Notes: generated by a model from the letters alone, not told the origin. Positions 6,210 through 14,382 are shown, counted from the first letter of the stretch. The stretch is DNA of 18,914 nucleotides from JBFXAN01 sp050184225 (GCA_050184225.1 JBFXAN010000128.1:1-18914), one strand, 5' to 3'. Program-made: numbers and translations.

Positions 6210-8573
6210 CTATTGCCGCGCCATGGCGACTTGCAGCCGCTCCTCCGGTGTAATCAGGTGGTCGAGATCCTCGGCGGCGGCGTCCAGGTCGATCTGCACC
6301 CAGCGCACGCGGCCGGTGAAATTGCCCCTACGCGGGCCAAGGTCGTCCGTGACGGGCGTGCCGCTGTCGCTGCCGAGGTCCGTCGTTTCGTCGCCAGAGA
6401 AGAGCATCGCCTCGGTGGCATCCACACGGCCCTCGCCGGCCTTGGTGCCGTCGAGATAGAGCGTGACCGTTCCACCCTTACCCAACCCGCCACCGTCGTA
6501 GGCGAACTCCATCCGTACCTGATGCTCACCCGCCGGGATTGGCGTGTCGCCGTACACCTTGAATTGCTGCAGGCCGAAAAGGTTGTAGCAATACGCCGGC
6601 TTACCGTCCTTCGCGTAGAGCGTCCAGCCGCCGAAAGCGCCGCCCTGGGCAATGATCACGCCGTTCGCTTCCCCATCCGGCACGACAATCTCCGCCGTGA
6701 CGGCGTGCGACTTGTTCTTGATCACGACCACCGAGTTCTCCGTGAGCCGCCCCATGCCGCCGAACAAGAGCTGGCGGTCGCCACGGACGAGTTGCGGCCG
6801 GCCCGCGAGGTCGGGATTGAACCGCTCGAACCGGCGGTCGTCCAGCGGCAAGACGTTGTACTTCGCCGCCTCGAGCAGGAAGAGTCGCTGCAGGTCGCGC
6901 AGCTTCTCCGGCATCTCGGCGGCCAGGTTCTTGGCCTGCGTCCAATCGTCCGGACCGTACAGTTCCCACACGTCGTCGTCGAAGGCCGGCATCTCGGTCA
7001 GCTTCCACGGGATCGAGTGGCGCGTGACCGCGGTCCAGCCCTTGTGATAGATGCCGCGATTGCAGAACATCTCGAAGTACTGCGTCTCGTGGCGGTCGTC
7101 AGCGGCCGCGTCGTCGAAGGAGTAGTTCATCGCCACACCTTCGAGCGGCGCCTGTTGCACGCTGTTGACGATCGCGGGGTGCGGCAGGCCCGCCGCTTCC
7201 AGGACGGTCGGCGCGACGTCGATCACGTGGTGGAACTGGTTGCGGATCCCGCCTTTGGCCTTGATGCCGTTGGGCCAGTGGACGATCGTGCCGTTGCGCG
7301 TGCCGCCCCAGTGGGAGGCGACCTGCTTGGTCCACTGGTAGGGCGTGTCCATCGCGTGCGCCCAGCCGACGGCGTAGTGGTTGTAGGCTTTGGGCGTGCC
7401 GAAGTCGTCGATCCGTGAGGCCATGAACTCAGCCGTCTCCAGCCCTCCGGCGCCATTGAGGACGATCAGTTCGTTGAAGCAGCCGTTCGGTGTGCCTTCA
7501 GCGGAAGCGCCGTTGTCGCCGATGATCACGTAGATCAGCGTGTTCTCCAGGATCTCCAGGTCGCTGAGCGCGTCGATCAGCCGGCCGATGTGATGGTCGG
7601 TGTGCTCGAGGAAGCCGGCATAGACCTCCATCTGGCGGGCGAGCACCGGCTTCAGATCGTCGGGCATATCGTTCCAGGCGGGAATCTCGGCGGGACGAGC
7701 GGTCAATTCGGCATCGACCGGCACCACACCCAGTTGTTTCTGGCGCAGCAGGGTCTCTTCCCGCTCCTGGTCCCAGCCCTGGTCGAACCGGCCCGTATAC
7801 TTGTCCGCCCACTCCTGGGGAACGTGGTGCGGCGCGTGGGTGGCGCCCAGCGCGTAATAGATGAAGAAGGGCTTGTCCGGCATCAGCGCCTTCTGCTGGC
7901 GCACCCAATCGATCGCGTGGTCGGTCATGTCCTCGGTGAAGTGGTAGCCCTCCTCGGCGGTGCGCTCGGGCTCGACCGGCACCGTATCGCGATAGATCGC
8001 GGGCGCCCACTGGTTGGTCTCGCCGCCGATGAAGCCGTAGAAGTGCTCGAAGCCGGAACCGGTGGGCCAGGCATCAAACGGTCCCATCGGGCTCGTCTGC
8101 CAGACCGGCACCTCGTGGCACTTGCCGAACTGGGCCGTGCTGTAGCCGTTGAGCTTGAGCGTTTCCGCGAGCGGCGCCTTCGATTTCGGACGGATCGAGC
8201 TGTAGCCGGGCGCAGAAGTGGCGATCTCGGTGATGCCGCCCATGCCGACCGAATGGTGGTTGCGGCCGGTGAGCAGCGCCTGGCGGGTCGGTGAACAGAG
8301 CGCGGTCGTGTGGAAGCGATTGTACTTGAGGCCGTTCGCGGCGAGCCGCTCGAAGGTGGGCGTCTGACAGGGTCCGCCGAAGGCGCTCGATGCGCCGAAC
8401 CCAACATCGTCGAGCAGCACGACCAGCACATTCGGGGCGCCCGGCGGCGGACGCAGCGGCTCGATCGGCGGAAACGCGGTGTCCGGATCCTTGGCGTCGT
8501 ACGTGATCGGACCGGTGTTCGCCCGATCGGGAATGGGAAGTATGCTCCGCGCGTCTTTCTCGTCCTGTGCCAT
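6210..8573 (-). CDS. Arylsulfatase (formylglycine-dependent type I sulfatase)
   Basis: A 787-residue sulfatase of the alkaline-phosphatase superfamily that hydrolyses sulfate esters. The metal site includes DDVGFG (Asp55, Asp56) and GDNGASAEG (Asp353, Asn354). The active-site signature is CSPTRQALLTGR: Cys93 is the residue converted to formylglycine, with Arg97 beside it. Lys151 (FGKCHE) and His246 (THAPHH) fit the remaining substrate and sulfate ligands. A C-terminal region from about 620 (GQLLFGGMGRL and a beta-rich GGWTLYAKDGK segment) resembles the jelly-roll tail of large bacterial arylsulfatases. There is no signal peptide, so the enzyme appears cytosolic unless exported unusually. The start at ATG 8571-8573 has a GAGGAGG ribosome-binding site. 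A formylglycine-generating enzyme must be encoded elsewhere. Its promoter region holds copy A of the composite operator, and it lies 150 bases downstream of the LuxR-type regulator. Confidence 0.95.
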   Translation of the reverse strand: MAQDEKDARSILPIPDRANTGPITYDAKDPDTAFPPIEPLRPPPGAPNVLVVLLDDVGFGASSAFGGPCQTPTFERLAANGLKYNRFHTTALCSPTRQALLTGRNHHSVGMGGITEIATSAPGYSSIRPKSKAPLAETLKLNGYSTAQFGKCHEVPVWQTSPMGPFDAWPTGSGFEHFYGFIGGETNQWAPAIYRDTVPVEPERTAEEGYHFTEDMTDHAIDWVRQQKALMPDKPFFIYYALGATHAPHHVPQEWADKYTGRFDQGWDQEREETLLRQKQLGVVPVDAELTARPAEIPAWNDMPDDLKPVLARQMEVYAGFLEHTDHHIGRLIDALSDLEILENTLIYVIIGDNGASAEGTPNGCFNELIVLNGAGGLETAEFMASRIDDFGTPKAYNHYAVGWAHAMDTPYQWTKQVASHWGGTRNGTIVHWPNGIKAKGGIRNQFHHVIDVAPTVLEAAGLPHPAIVNSVQQAPLEGVAMNYSFDDAAADDRHETQYFEMFCNRGIYHKGWTAVTRHSIPWKLTEMPAFDDDVWELYGPDDWTQAKNLAAEMPEKLRDLQRLFLLEAAKYNVLPLDDRRFERFNPDLAGRPQLVRGDRQLLFGGMGRLTENSVVVIKNKSHAVTAEIVVPDGEANGVIIAQGGAFGGWTLYAKDGKPAYCYNLFGLQQFKVYGDTPIPAGEHQVRMEFAYDGGGLGKGGTVTLYLDGTKAGEGRVDATEAMLFSGDETTDLGSDSGTPVTDDLGPRRGNFTGRVRWVQIDLDAAAEDLDHLITPEERLQVAMARQ

Positions 8574-8600
8574 GCTGTGCTCCTCCTCTAGGTTAGGCCG

Positions 8601-8686
8601 GCAAACCGACGCCTTCGTGAGAAGAGACTCCGGCACGAGTGGGTGATCCGTCTTCACCCAGAGGCCACATCACCCAGGTGAAAGGC
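8601..8686 (-). repeat. Duplicated promoter block, copy A (arylsulfatase)
   Basis: This 86-base block aligns without gaps to 11232-11317 with 73 identical positions (about 85%, counted by eye). It contains the composite operator plus about 40 conserved bases on the gene-proximal side, probably the core promoter. The conservation outside the palindromes argues for duplication of a whole regulatory cassette. Confidence 0.8.
8641..8681. promoter_or_regulatory. Composite operator, copy A, before the arylsulfatase
   Basis: GGGTGA (8641-8646), 7 bases, TCACCC (8654-8659), 10 bases, then TCACCCAGGTGA (8670-8681, TCACC-N2-GGTGA). The near edge is 67 bases upstream of the sulfatase ATG. The same two-part architecture recurs at 11272-11312 and 11821-11862. 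Confidence 0.75.
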
Positions 8687-8723
8687 GATACCGAGGAGAC
8701 AGGCGCCGAGTACCATGGACCGA

Positions 8724-11021
8724 TCAGGCGATCAGGCCGAGGGTGCGGGCACGGGCGATCGCCTCCTGGCGGGAGGTGGCGCCGAGCTTGCCGTAGATGT
8801 TGCGGGTGTGGGTCTTGACCGTGTTCACCGACAGATACAGCTCCCGGCCGATCTCTCGCTGATTGAGGTCGGTGGCGAGCAGCCGCAGCACGCGCAGCTC
8901 GCCGTCGGAAAGGTCTTCGTGCAGCCCGGTGGCGCGGCGGGGCAGCCGGTGCAGCGACCGCTCGGTCGTCGTGAGCAGCGCCGGCAGCATGCCCGGGTCG
9001 GGGCAGGCGGCGATCGCAGCCCGCGCCTCGTCGAGCAACGCCTCGGCTGCCTGGGCGTGGCCGCGGGCGAAGCGCACCGGCGCCAGCACGAGCAAGGCAT
9101 GTGCGTAGGGAATGCGCCACTCACTGAGCGTCGGTAGGCGCGGCTCGACGCCCTCGGCCAGTACCACCTCGGCCTCGGCGAAGCGACCCTGCCGGGCCAG
9201 GACCATACTCAGCGCCAGGGAGGTCGTCCAATGACTGGGATGCTCCGTCAACCCCGATCGCTCGCGCAGTTCCGTCGAGCGGTGGGCCAAATCTTCCGCG
9301 CGGCCGATCTCGCCCAGGTCGAGGTGGACCATCGCGAGGATGGCGAGGAAACGCGTCACACTCGACACCTGCTCGTGCGCCAGCGGAGCGGAGAGCGCCG
9401 CCTCCAGCAGCGGCCGCGCCTCCGCCACCCGACCAGCGAAATACAGTGCCTGCCCCAACGAAGCGCGGGCCAGCAGGTAGGTATGTCGCGCCGGATCGGC
9501 CTCAACCTGGATGGCTTCCTCCCCCGCCTGGACCGCCCCGCCGACGTCGTCCAACAAGGAGAAGGCACGCGCAAGCGCGGCGCCCGAGCGCAGGGTGTGC
9601 GAGCCCACGATGAACGGGCCTGGCTGCTGGTCGGTCGCGGCGGCCAGCGCCAGCCAACGCTCGACCTCCCGCTTCGGCCGGTAGGCCAGCGCCGCGACCC
9701 AGGCGACCGCGAGCGCGAGCGGTGGATTGGCCGCGACTACTGATTCCGGAAACTGGTCCATCCAGCCCTCGACGGTGGCGAATCGCCCCGTCGCCTGCAA
9801 GGACTCGGCGTTCTCGATGAATATCTCGCCGGCCAGGGCGTGGTCCGGCTCCGCCAGGGCATGACGCATCGCCCCAATCGGCTCGCCCGCGCGGCGATAC
9901 CATCCCGCCGCCCGCGCGTGCAGTGTCGCCACCCGATCAGGGGCGGTGCGCGTCAGCTCCAATTGGAGCAGTTCCTGAAAGAGATGATGATAGCGATACC
10001 ACTCCCCTCGCTCGTCAAGGGCAATGAGGAACTGGTTCGTCCGTTGCAGCTCGGTCAGGTGAATCGCGGCATCGGTCCGCTCGGTCACGGCATCACAGAG
10101 CGACACCGAGAGGGTATCCAATACAGATGTCTCCAGCAGGAAGGCCCGCGTCGCCTCGGGCAACCGATCGAGCACCTCGGCGCTGAGATAATCGACGAGA
10201 TGCCGGCTCTGACCGCTGAAGCTGTCGACGAAGGCGCTCACATCCTCCCGCCCCTGCAGCGACAGCGCCGCCAGGTACAGCCCGGCCGGCCAGCCTTCCG
10301 TCCGCGCGGTGAGGCGGGCGACCTCCTCCACGGTAAGGGGTAAACCGAGCCGCTCGATAAGAAGACTCTCCGCCTCCGCCTCGGTGAAGCGCAACGGAGC
10401 GGCCCGAAGCTCGGTCAGCTCGGCCCGGGCGCGCAACGTCCCCAGGCCCAGCGGTGGATCCGTTCGCGAAGCGATCACCAGGCGGAGCGTTGGAGGAAGC
10501 CGCCGCAGGAAGAAGCGGAGGGATTCGTGGCAGGCCGCCTCACGGATGAGATGATAATCGTCCAACACCAGCACGAGCGGCCGATCGAGCGACCAGAGCT
10601 CGTTGAGCATGGCCGGCAGGACGGCCCGCGCCAGGCTCACGCCCGGCTGATCGAGCAAGGCGAGCACCTCGCCAAAGCACCCCGGCGCGACCCGGCGTAG
10701 GGCGTGGAGGATATAGCTCCAGAAGAGGGAGGGATCATTGTCGCTCTCGTCGAGCGAGAGCCAGGCGACCGACCGGTCTCCGGCCCCCTGGGCACACCAC
10801 GCCGCCAGCAACCGCGACTTACCGAAGCCGGTGGGGGCATCCAGCAGCGTCAGTGGCCGCACCTCGTCCAGCACCTCGAGCAAGCGAGGACGCGTCACGT
10901 GCTCGGCATGGAGAAGCAGCGGTGGGTGCAGCTTGGCTTCGAGGATCGCGGTCCCGAGCGCGGCCGGCGGCACGGGTATCGGCGCCACGTTGAGCGGGCG
11001 AGGATTGGACCCGGGTGACAT
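8724..11021 (-). CDS. MalT-like ATP-binding LuxR-family transcriptional regulator (LAL type)
   Basis: A 765-residue STAND-type activator. Residues 40-60 carry the MalT-like LHPPLLLHAEHVTRPRLLE entry. The Walker A motif is APTGFGKS (62-69) and the Walker B is LVLVLDD (Asp154, Asp155). Next come the winged-helix and arm regions (TEGWPAGLYLAALSL, YRYHHLFQELL) and a long TPR-like helical sensor domain (about 340-690). The C-terminus is a LuxR helix-turn-helix with LSDGELRVLRLLA, NQREIGRELYLSVNTVKTH and IYGKLGATSRQEAI. Such proteins oligomerise on ATP plus an inducer ligand and activate nearby genes. The arylsulfatase immediately downstream is the obvious target. Start ATG 11019-11021 (MSPGSNPRP) is chosen because upstream codons look non-coding; a frame extending to 11156 is possible. 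Copy B of the composite operator, 250 bases upstream, suggests autoregulation. Confidence 0.92.
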   Translation of the reverse strand: MSPGSNPRPLNVAPIPVPPAALGTAILEAKLHPPLLLHAEHVTRPRLLEVLDEVRPLTLLDAPTGFGKSRLLAAWCAQGAGDRSVAWLSLDESDNDPSLFWSYILHALRRVAPGCFGEVLALLDQPGVSLARAVLPAMLNELWSLDRPLVLVLDDYHLIREAACHESLRFFLRRLPPTLRLVIASRTDPPLGLGTLRARAELTELRAAPLRFTEAEAESLLIERLGLPLTVEEVARLTARTEGWPAGLYLAALSLQGREDVSAFVDSFSGQSRHLVDYLSAEVLDRLPEATRAFLLETSVLDTLSVSLCDAVTERTDAAIHLTELQRTNQFLIALDERGEWYRYHHLFQELLQLELTRTAPDRVATLHARAAGWYRRAGEPIGAMRHALAEPDHALAGEIFIENAESLQATGRFATVEGWMDQFPESVVAANPPLALAVAWVAALAYRPKREVERWLALAAATDQQPGPFIVGSHTLRSGAALARAFSLLDDVGGAVQAGEEAIQVEADPARHTYLLARASLGQALYFAGRVAEARPLLEAALSAPLAHEQVSSVTRFLAILAMVHLDLGEIGRAEDLAHRSTELRERSGLTEHPSHWTTSLALSMVLARQGRFAEAEVVLAEGVEPRLPTLSEWRIPYAHALLVLAPVRFARGHAQAAEALLDEARAAIAACPDPGMLPALLTTTERSLHRLPRRATGLHEDLSDGELRVLRLLATDLNQREIGRELYLSVNTVKTHTRNIYGKLGATSRQEAIARARTLGLIA

Positions 11022-11047
11022 GACAGGGCGCTCTGCGGCGGGTGACA
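11013..11047. promoter_or_regulatory. Two GGGTGACA half-sites at the LuxR-type gene start
   Basis: GGGTGACA occurs at 11013-11020 and 11040-11047, 27 bases apart in the same orientation, overlapping and just upstream of the proposed start codon. It resembles the outer arm of the composite operator. It may be a secondary binding site, or simply the coding choice for Met-Ser-Pro plus chance. Confidence 0.25.
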
Positions 11048-11069
11048 CAGCAGCAACTCGCGGGAGATT

Positions 11070-11087
11070 GGTACGGATGACTGTACC
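11070..11087. promoter_or_regulatory. Inverted repeat upstream of the LuxR-type gene
   Basis: GGTAC, 8 bases, GTACC, 49 bases upstream of the proposed start. The sequence around its left arm, CGCGGGAGATTGGTACG at 11059, is partly repeated 57 bases further on at 11116 (CGCGGGAGACTGATACG). It could be a regulator site within the long leader. Confidence 0.25.
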
Positions 11088-11231
11088 ATGGACCCCGGAC
11101 ATCTGGGGAGAAAGGCGCGGGAGACTGATACGAACCGTGCCTCGCCAGACTGGCACGGCCGGATCATATTCCGCGGATCGCTACCGGGACGAGCCGGCTT
11201 GACGGCAGCCGGCCCTCAATGTCGCCCTTAA

Positions 11232-11317
11232 GCGAACCGACATCTTCGAGAGAAGAGGCTCTAGCACGAGTGGGTGATCTATCTTCACCCAGGGGTCACA
11301 TCACCGAGGTGAACGGC
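11232..11317 (-). repeat. Duplicated promoter block, copy B (LuxR-type regulator)
   Basis: Ungapped partner of 8601-8686 with 13 differences in 86 bases. It sits between the lipoprotein gene stop (1330 series, gene end at 11330) and the LuxR-type gene. If it carries the core promoter at the same offset as copy A, the regulator mRNA would have a leader roughly 180 bases longer than that of the sulfatase. Confidence 0.8.
11272..11312. promoter_or_regulatory. Composite operator, copy B, upstream of the LuxR-type gene
   Basis: GGGTGA (11272-11277), 7 bases, TCACCC (11285-11290), 10 bases, then TCACCGAGGTGA (11301-11312). Spacing is identical to copy A. It lies 250 bases upstream of the proposed regulator start and just downstream of the lipoprotein gene. 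Confidence 0.75.
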
Positions 11318-11329
11318 AACGCTGCCGCG

Positions 11330-11749
11330 CTATCCGCAGTCGAACTGCGTGGACAGCGCGGTCGTGGCAGTCCGAACGGCCACCACGTTCTGGGCGATGT
11401 TCGCCTTCGCCTCGGCGATCGTCGTGCTGTTGGAGATATCGGTGACCGACTCCTCCAGGTTATCGACGGCCTGTTTCAGATCGTCTGCCTTCGACTCTTG
11501 GAGCGATCGGTAGGCTCTGCGAACCTCCTCCGCCTGCTCCCGCACTGCTTTCTCCGCGTCCTTCAGCTCGCCAACGGTCGAGGTGGGTCCGATATCCTCC
11601 AGGTTCTGGAGGTCCGTGCTGAGCTCTGTGAGCTCGGTGCACAGCGCCGCCTGCTGCTCGGCTGTCGATTGCTCTTCGCAGGCGACGCTGAGCAGCAGCA
11701 AGGCTGCCACCGCGGCCGTTACTCCAAACTGTGCAAAGCGATTTCTCAT
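11330..11749 (-). CDS. Small predicted lipoprotein, helical, unknown function
   Basis: A 139-residue protein. Residues 1-23 are a lipoprotein signal peptide (MRNRFAQFGV, then a TAAVAALLLL core) ending at LSVAC, so Cys24 would be lipidated and membrane-anchored. The mature part is acidic, almost entirely helical and Gln/Glu/Ala-rich, with heptad-like patterning (ELTELSTDLQNLED, AEEVRRAYRSLQESKADDLK). It carries Cys37 near the N-terminus and Cys138 at the penultimate position, which could form a disulfide outside the membrane. A GAGGGGAA ribosome-binding site lies 8 bases before the ATG. Copy C of the composite operator is 71 bases upstream, almost the same offset as copy A before the sulfatase, suggesting co-regulation. 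I recognise no family; a binding or envelope role is only a guess. Confidence 0.85.
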   Translation of the reverse strand: MRNRFAQFGVTAAVAALLLLSVACEEQSTAEQQAALCTELTELSTDLQNLEDIGPTSTVGELKDAEKAVREQAEEVRRAYRSLQESKADDLKQAVDNLEESVTDISNSTTIAEAKANIAQNVVAVRTATTALSTQFDCG

Positions 11750-11820
11750 AGATGCACTTCCCCTCTCCAGTCTGTGGCAAGCGTCGTCGCGACTTGCCGC
11801 TTGCAGTCTCCGGCTAGAGT

Positions 11821-11862
11821 GGGTGACGGCGCGTCACCCGCTGCTGCGACTCACCTAGGTGA
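11821..11862. promoter_or_regulatory. Composite operator, copy C, between the lipoprotein and tetR genes
   Basis: GGGTGA (11821-11826), 7 bases, TCACCC (11834-11839), 11 bases, then TCACCTAGGTGA (11851-11862), a perfect 12-bp palindrome. The first part extends to GGGTGAC-N5-GTCACCC. Outside the palindromes this copy has diverged from A and B, so conservation of the arms suggests selection on binding. The site could serve both divergent genes. Confidence 0.75.
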
Positions 11863-12010
11863 TATGTGTGATCGCCGAGGGCCAGGGAGGATGTTCAGCG
11901 AAAGTGACGGTCGCCCAGCCCCGATCGCTCGCGGTGCTGCATCGATGCACACGGCCGGTCGAGGACCGCGGTGCTTGCATCCGGAGGGCGGCCGAACGGA
12001 CACTTTCCTC

Positions 12011-12697
12011 GTGACCACAAACCAGCATGAGTCCGCTTCGGGCGACCGCGCCCGCCCCGTTGACGCACCGCACCGGCCCCGGCCGGCCGGCCGGCCGCGC
12101 GGCGCCTCTGATTCGAGCCGCCAGATCGCGCGGACCGTCGCCGACCTGATCAGCGAGCGGGGGCTGCACGGCTGGTCGATGCGCGACCTCGCCGCCCGGC
12201 TCGGCCTGAGCACCGGCACGATCACGCATCATTTCCGCGACAAGCGGACGCTCTTGATCGAGGCGATGGACTCGTCGTACGCCCTGCCCGCCGACTGGGA
12301 CCGCTATCGGACGCTACCGCCGGGGACGCAGCTGCGGCGGATGGTCGAGACCTTCCTCGTGGACAGCGACCGCCGGCGGCGCGGCTGGCGCTTCTACCTG
12401 GAATACCTGACCGGCGCCGGCCATGACCCGCTCCTCCGCGAGCGTCATGACGAACGCTACGCGCGGCAGCGGCGCTTCTTCACCCGTTTGATTGCGGCGG
12501 GTATCGAGTCCGGCCAGTTTGTGACAGACCTGGGGGCCGAGCGGGAGGCAGAGTCATTGTTGGCGCTCGGCACCGGCCTCGCCGTGCAGCAGCTGGTCAC
12601 GCCCGAAAACCTTCCGCCGGCGGCAGCACGGGAGATTCTCGAAGCATACGTGCGCCGGCTCGAAGGGCAGGTTGACAGACCCGTCGCCGGGGGCTAG
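12011..12697 (+). CDS. TetR-family transcriptional regulator
   Basis: A repressor-type protein of about 228 residues. After a polar N-terminal tail (residues 1-33) comes the TetR DNA-binding domain: RQIARTVADLISERGLHGWS, then the helix-turn-helix MRDLAARLGLSTGTITHHF with DKRTLL (57-82). The C-terminal ligand and dimerisation domain includes FYLEYLTGAG and an ALGTGLAVQQL segment as in TetR_C_6/BetI-like regulators. The start is uncertain. I use GTG 12011-12013; an in-frame ATG at 11945-11947 would add 22 residues, and neither has a strong ribosome-binding site. The open frame extends much further upstream, but that part is antisense to the lipoprotein gene. The MFS gene begins 51 bases downstream and is the likely target and operon partner. 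Copy C of the composite operator lies upstream. Confidence 0.88.
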   Translation: MTTNQHESASGDRARPVDAPHRPRPAGRPRGASDSSRQIARTVADLISERGLHGWSMRDLAARLGLSTGTITHHFRDKRTLLIEAMDSSYALPADWDRYRTLPPGTQLRRMVETFLVDSDRRRRGWRFYLEYLTGAGHDPLLRERHDERYARQRRFFTRLIAAGIESGQFVTDLGAEREAESLLALGTGLAVQQLVTPENLPPAAAREILEAYVRRLEGQVDRPVAGG

Positions 12698-12748
12698 AGT
12701 CGTCGCATAAATCGCACGACTGTGCGGTTATTGCGGGCGAGGCGTCCT

Positions 12749-14104
12749 GTGGCGCAGGTCAACCCGATCCCCATCTCCCACACACCGCGCCGCCGCTGGT
12801 TCTACGGCTGGAACATCGTCGGCCTCGCCTTCATCGCCAATGCCATGTCCATGGGTGTCTCCGCCTATACGCTCGGCGTTTTCATGCGTCCGATGACGGA
12901 GGAGTTGGGCTGGAGCCGGGCGATGATCTCCGGCACACAGTCGGTCAGCACCTTCACCAACGGTTTGCTGGCACCGCTGGTCGGTCCCATCCTCGACCGG
13001 CGCGGCGGCAAGGCGCTGATGATGATCGGCGCCACGATCAGCGGCACGGCGCTGATCTGCCTCAGCCTTGTCCATCACCTCTGGGGCTTCTATCTCTTCC
13101 GCGGCCTCCTGTTCACCGTCGGACAGTTGGGCATGGGGTCGCTCGTGATCAACGTCGCCCTCGCCAACTGGTTCGTGCGCCGGCGCGGCCGCGCGATCGC
13201 GATCGGCGCGATCGGCACGTCGGTGGCGGCGATGACGCTGCCGCCGCTCTGCGAGCGCCTGATCGCCGCCTATGGCTGGCGCGCCGCCTGGGTGACCCTG
13301 GGTATCCTGATCTGGCTGTTCGTCATCCCGGCGGCCGCCCTGATCATGCGCCGCCGGCCTGAGGACATGGGCCTTCAGCCTGACGGCGACCCTGATCCGG
13401 CGCCGGCGGCAGCGCCGCCGCGGGACGCTCCGGCCACGCGCGTACCGGAGGCGCTACGCAGCCGCGACGCCGTCTGGACCCGCCGGGCAGCAATCCGCAC
13501 CCCCGCCCTCTGGCTGATCATCGCTGCCTTTGGGCTGGCGAGCATGGGCATGGGCGCGATGCTTCTCCATCTCGTCCCCTTCCTCGAGGACTCCGGTCAC
13601 AGCGCGGCGGCAGCGGCGGGTGCGGTGACGGCGATCGGGCTGGCGGGGCTGATCTTCAAACCGATCTGGGGGATGCTGATCGACCGCTACCCGGTGCGCT
13701 CCTGCGCCATCGTCGAGTTTCTCATCTGCGGCAGCGCCATCGGCGCGATTCTGGCGGCGGGCAATGCCGGCAGCCTCCCGCTTGCCTATCTGGCGACGTT
13801 CTATTTCGGCATCGGCATCGGCGGCGTGATCACGATCAACGAAGTCGTCTGGGCGAACTACTTCGGGCGGCTCACCCTGGGAACGGTGCGCAGCATTGGC
13901 ATGCCGTTCCAGATCATTTCGAGCGCGGGCGGTCCGCTGCTGGCGGGCATCACCTATGACCGGACGGGCAGCTACCAGAGCGCATTTCTGTTCTTCATCG
14001 CCACCTACCTCCTGGCGACGGTGATGATCGCGCTCGTGCGCCCACCCCAACCGCCGAGCGTCGCCCACACGCGACAGGCAGCGGCTCAGGCATCGTCAAT
14101 CTGA
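12749..14104 (+). CDS. MFS transporter (oxalate/formate antiporter-like)
   Basis: A 451-residue, 12-helix major facilitator. It opens with RRRWFYGWNIVGLAFIANAM (residues about 14-33, helix 1). It has the cytoplasmic loop signature GPILDRRGGKALMMIG between helices 2 and 3 and an equivalent IWGMLIDRYPVRS loop in the second half. A charged, Ala/Pro-rich central loop (about 200-235) separates the two six-helix bundles. The FYGW entry and sequence style match the monocarboxylate/oxalate-formate branch. The substrate is unknown; an organic anion is plausible. I chose GTG 12749 because GAGG lies six bases upstream; a GTG at 12722 is also in frame but lacks a ribosome-binding site. It follows tetR by 51 bases, and its 3' end overlaps the convergent small gene by 19 bases. 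Confidence 0.92.
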   Translation: MAQVNPIPISHTPRRRWFYGWNIVGLAFIANAMSMGVSAYTLGVFMRPMTEELGWSRAMISGTQSVSTFTNGLLAPLVGPILDRRGGKALMMIGATISGTALICLSLVHHLWGFYLFRGLLFTVGQLGMGSLVINVALANWFVRRRGRAIAIGAIGTSVAAMTLPPLCERLIAAYGWRAAWVTLGILIWLFVIPAAALIMRRRPEDMGLQPDGDPDPAPAAAPPRDAPATRVPEALRSRDAVWTRRAAIRTPALWLIIAAFGLASMGMGAMLLHLVPFLEDSGHSAAAAAGAVTAIGLAGLIFKPIWGMLIDRYPVRSCAIVEFLICGSAIGAILAAGNAGSLPLAYLATFYFGIGIGGVITINEVVWANYFGRLTLGTVRSIGMPFQIISSAGGPLLAGITYDRTGSYQSAFLFFIATYLLATVMIALVRPPQPPSVAHTRQAAAQASSI

Positions 14105-14382
14105 TACGTCACGCCGTTCTCCCAGTCTTCTTGCTGAAGACGGCGCACCACTTCCAGGCGAAGCAGGCGATCGACGCTGGTCGGGTGCTGGGCCGCTTCG
14201 TACGTCGCATCCTGATACGATCGGCGGACGATGAACAGCAACGTATCGCGCCAATCGCTGACCACGGCGGAGATGCCGGTCTCATCCTTATAGTACGCGG
14301 TGTGATAGAGCGGCCGGTCCGCCGGCCATCCATCGGTGGTATAGGGCAAGGTCATCGCACCCGTGCACTCCGCGTGAAACAT
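14086..14382 (-). CDS. Hypothetical small protein
   Basis: A 98-residue soluble protein with no signal peptide or membrane segment. It is rich in Asp, Tyr and Arg (RPLYHTAYYKDETGISAVVS, WRDTLLFIVRRSYQDATYEAA) and ends with DWENGVTYQIDDA. Composition and third-position GC look coding. I do not recognise the family. The first ATG (14380-14382) is preceded by AGGAG only three bases away; an ATG at 14353-14355 (MTLPYTTDGW) would shorten the protein by 9 residues and begins where the sequence looks better ordered. It converges on the MFS gene with a 19-base overlap. It may share a transcript with the zinc-site protein and the HAD gene upstream. Confidence 0.55.
   Translation of the reverse strand: MFHAECTGAMTLPYTTDGWPADRPLYHTAYYKDETGISAVVSDWRDTLLFIVRRSYQDATYEAAQHPTSVDRLLRLEVVRRLQQEDWENGVTYQIDDA

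Noticed and set aside
2659..8294. Several long plus-strand open frames opposite metG, the MocR-type gene and the sulfatase gene (518, 532, 474 and 234 codons)
   Set aside because: High GC removes stops on the antisense strand. These frames are Arg/Ala/Pro-rich with no recognisable domains and lie opposite clear genes.
11219..12010. Long upstream extension of the TetR reading frame
   Set aside because: It is antisense to the lipoprotein gene, crosses copies B and C of the operator region, and has no family resemblance. Only the part after about 12011 is TetR-like.
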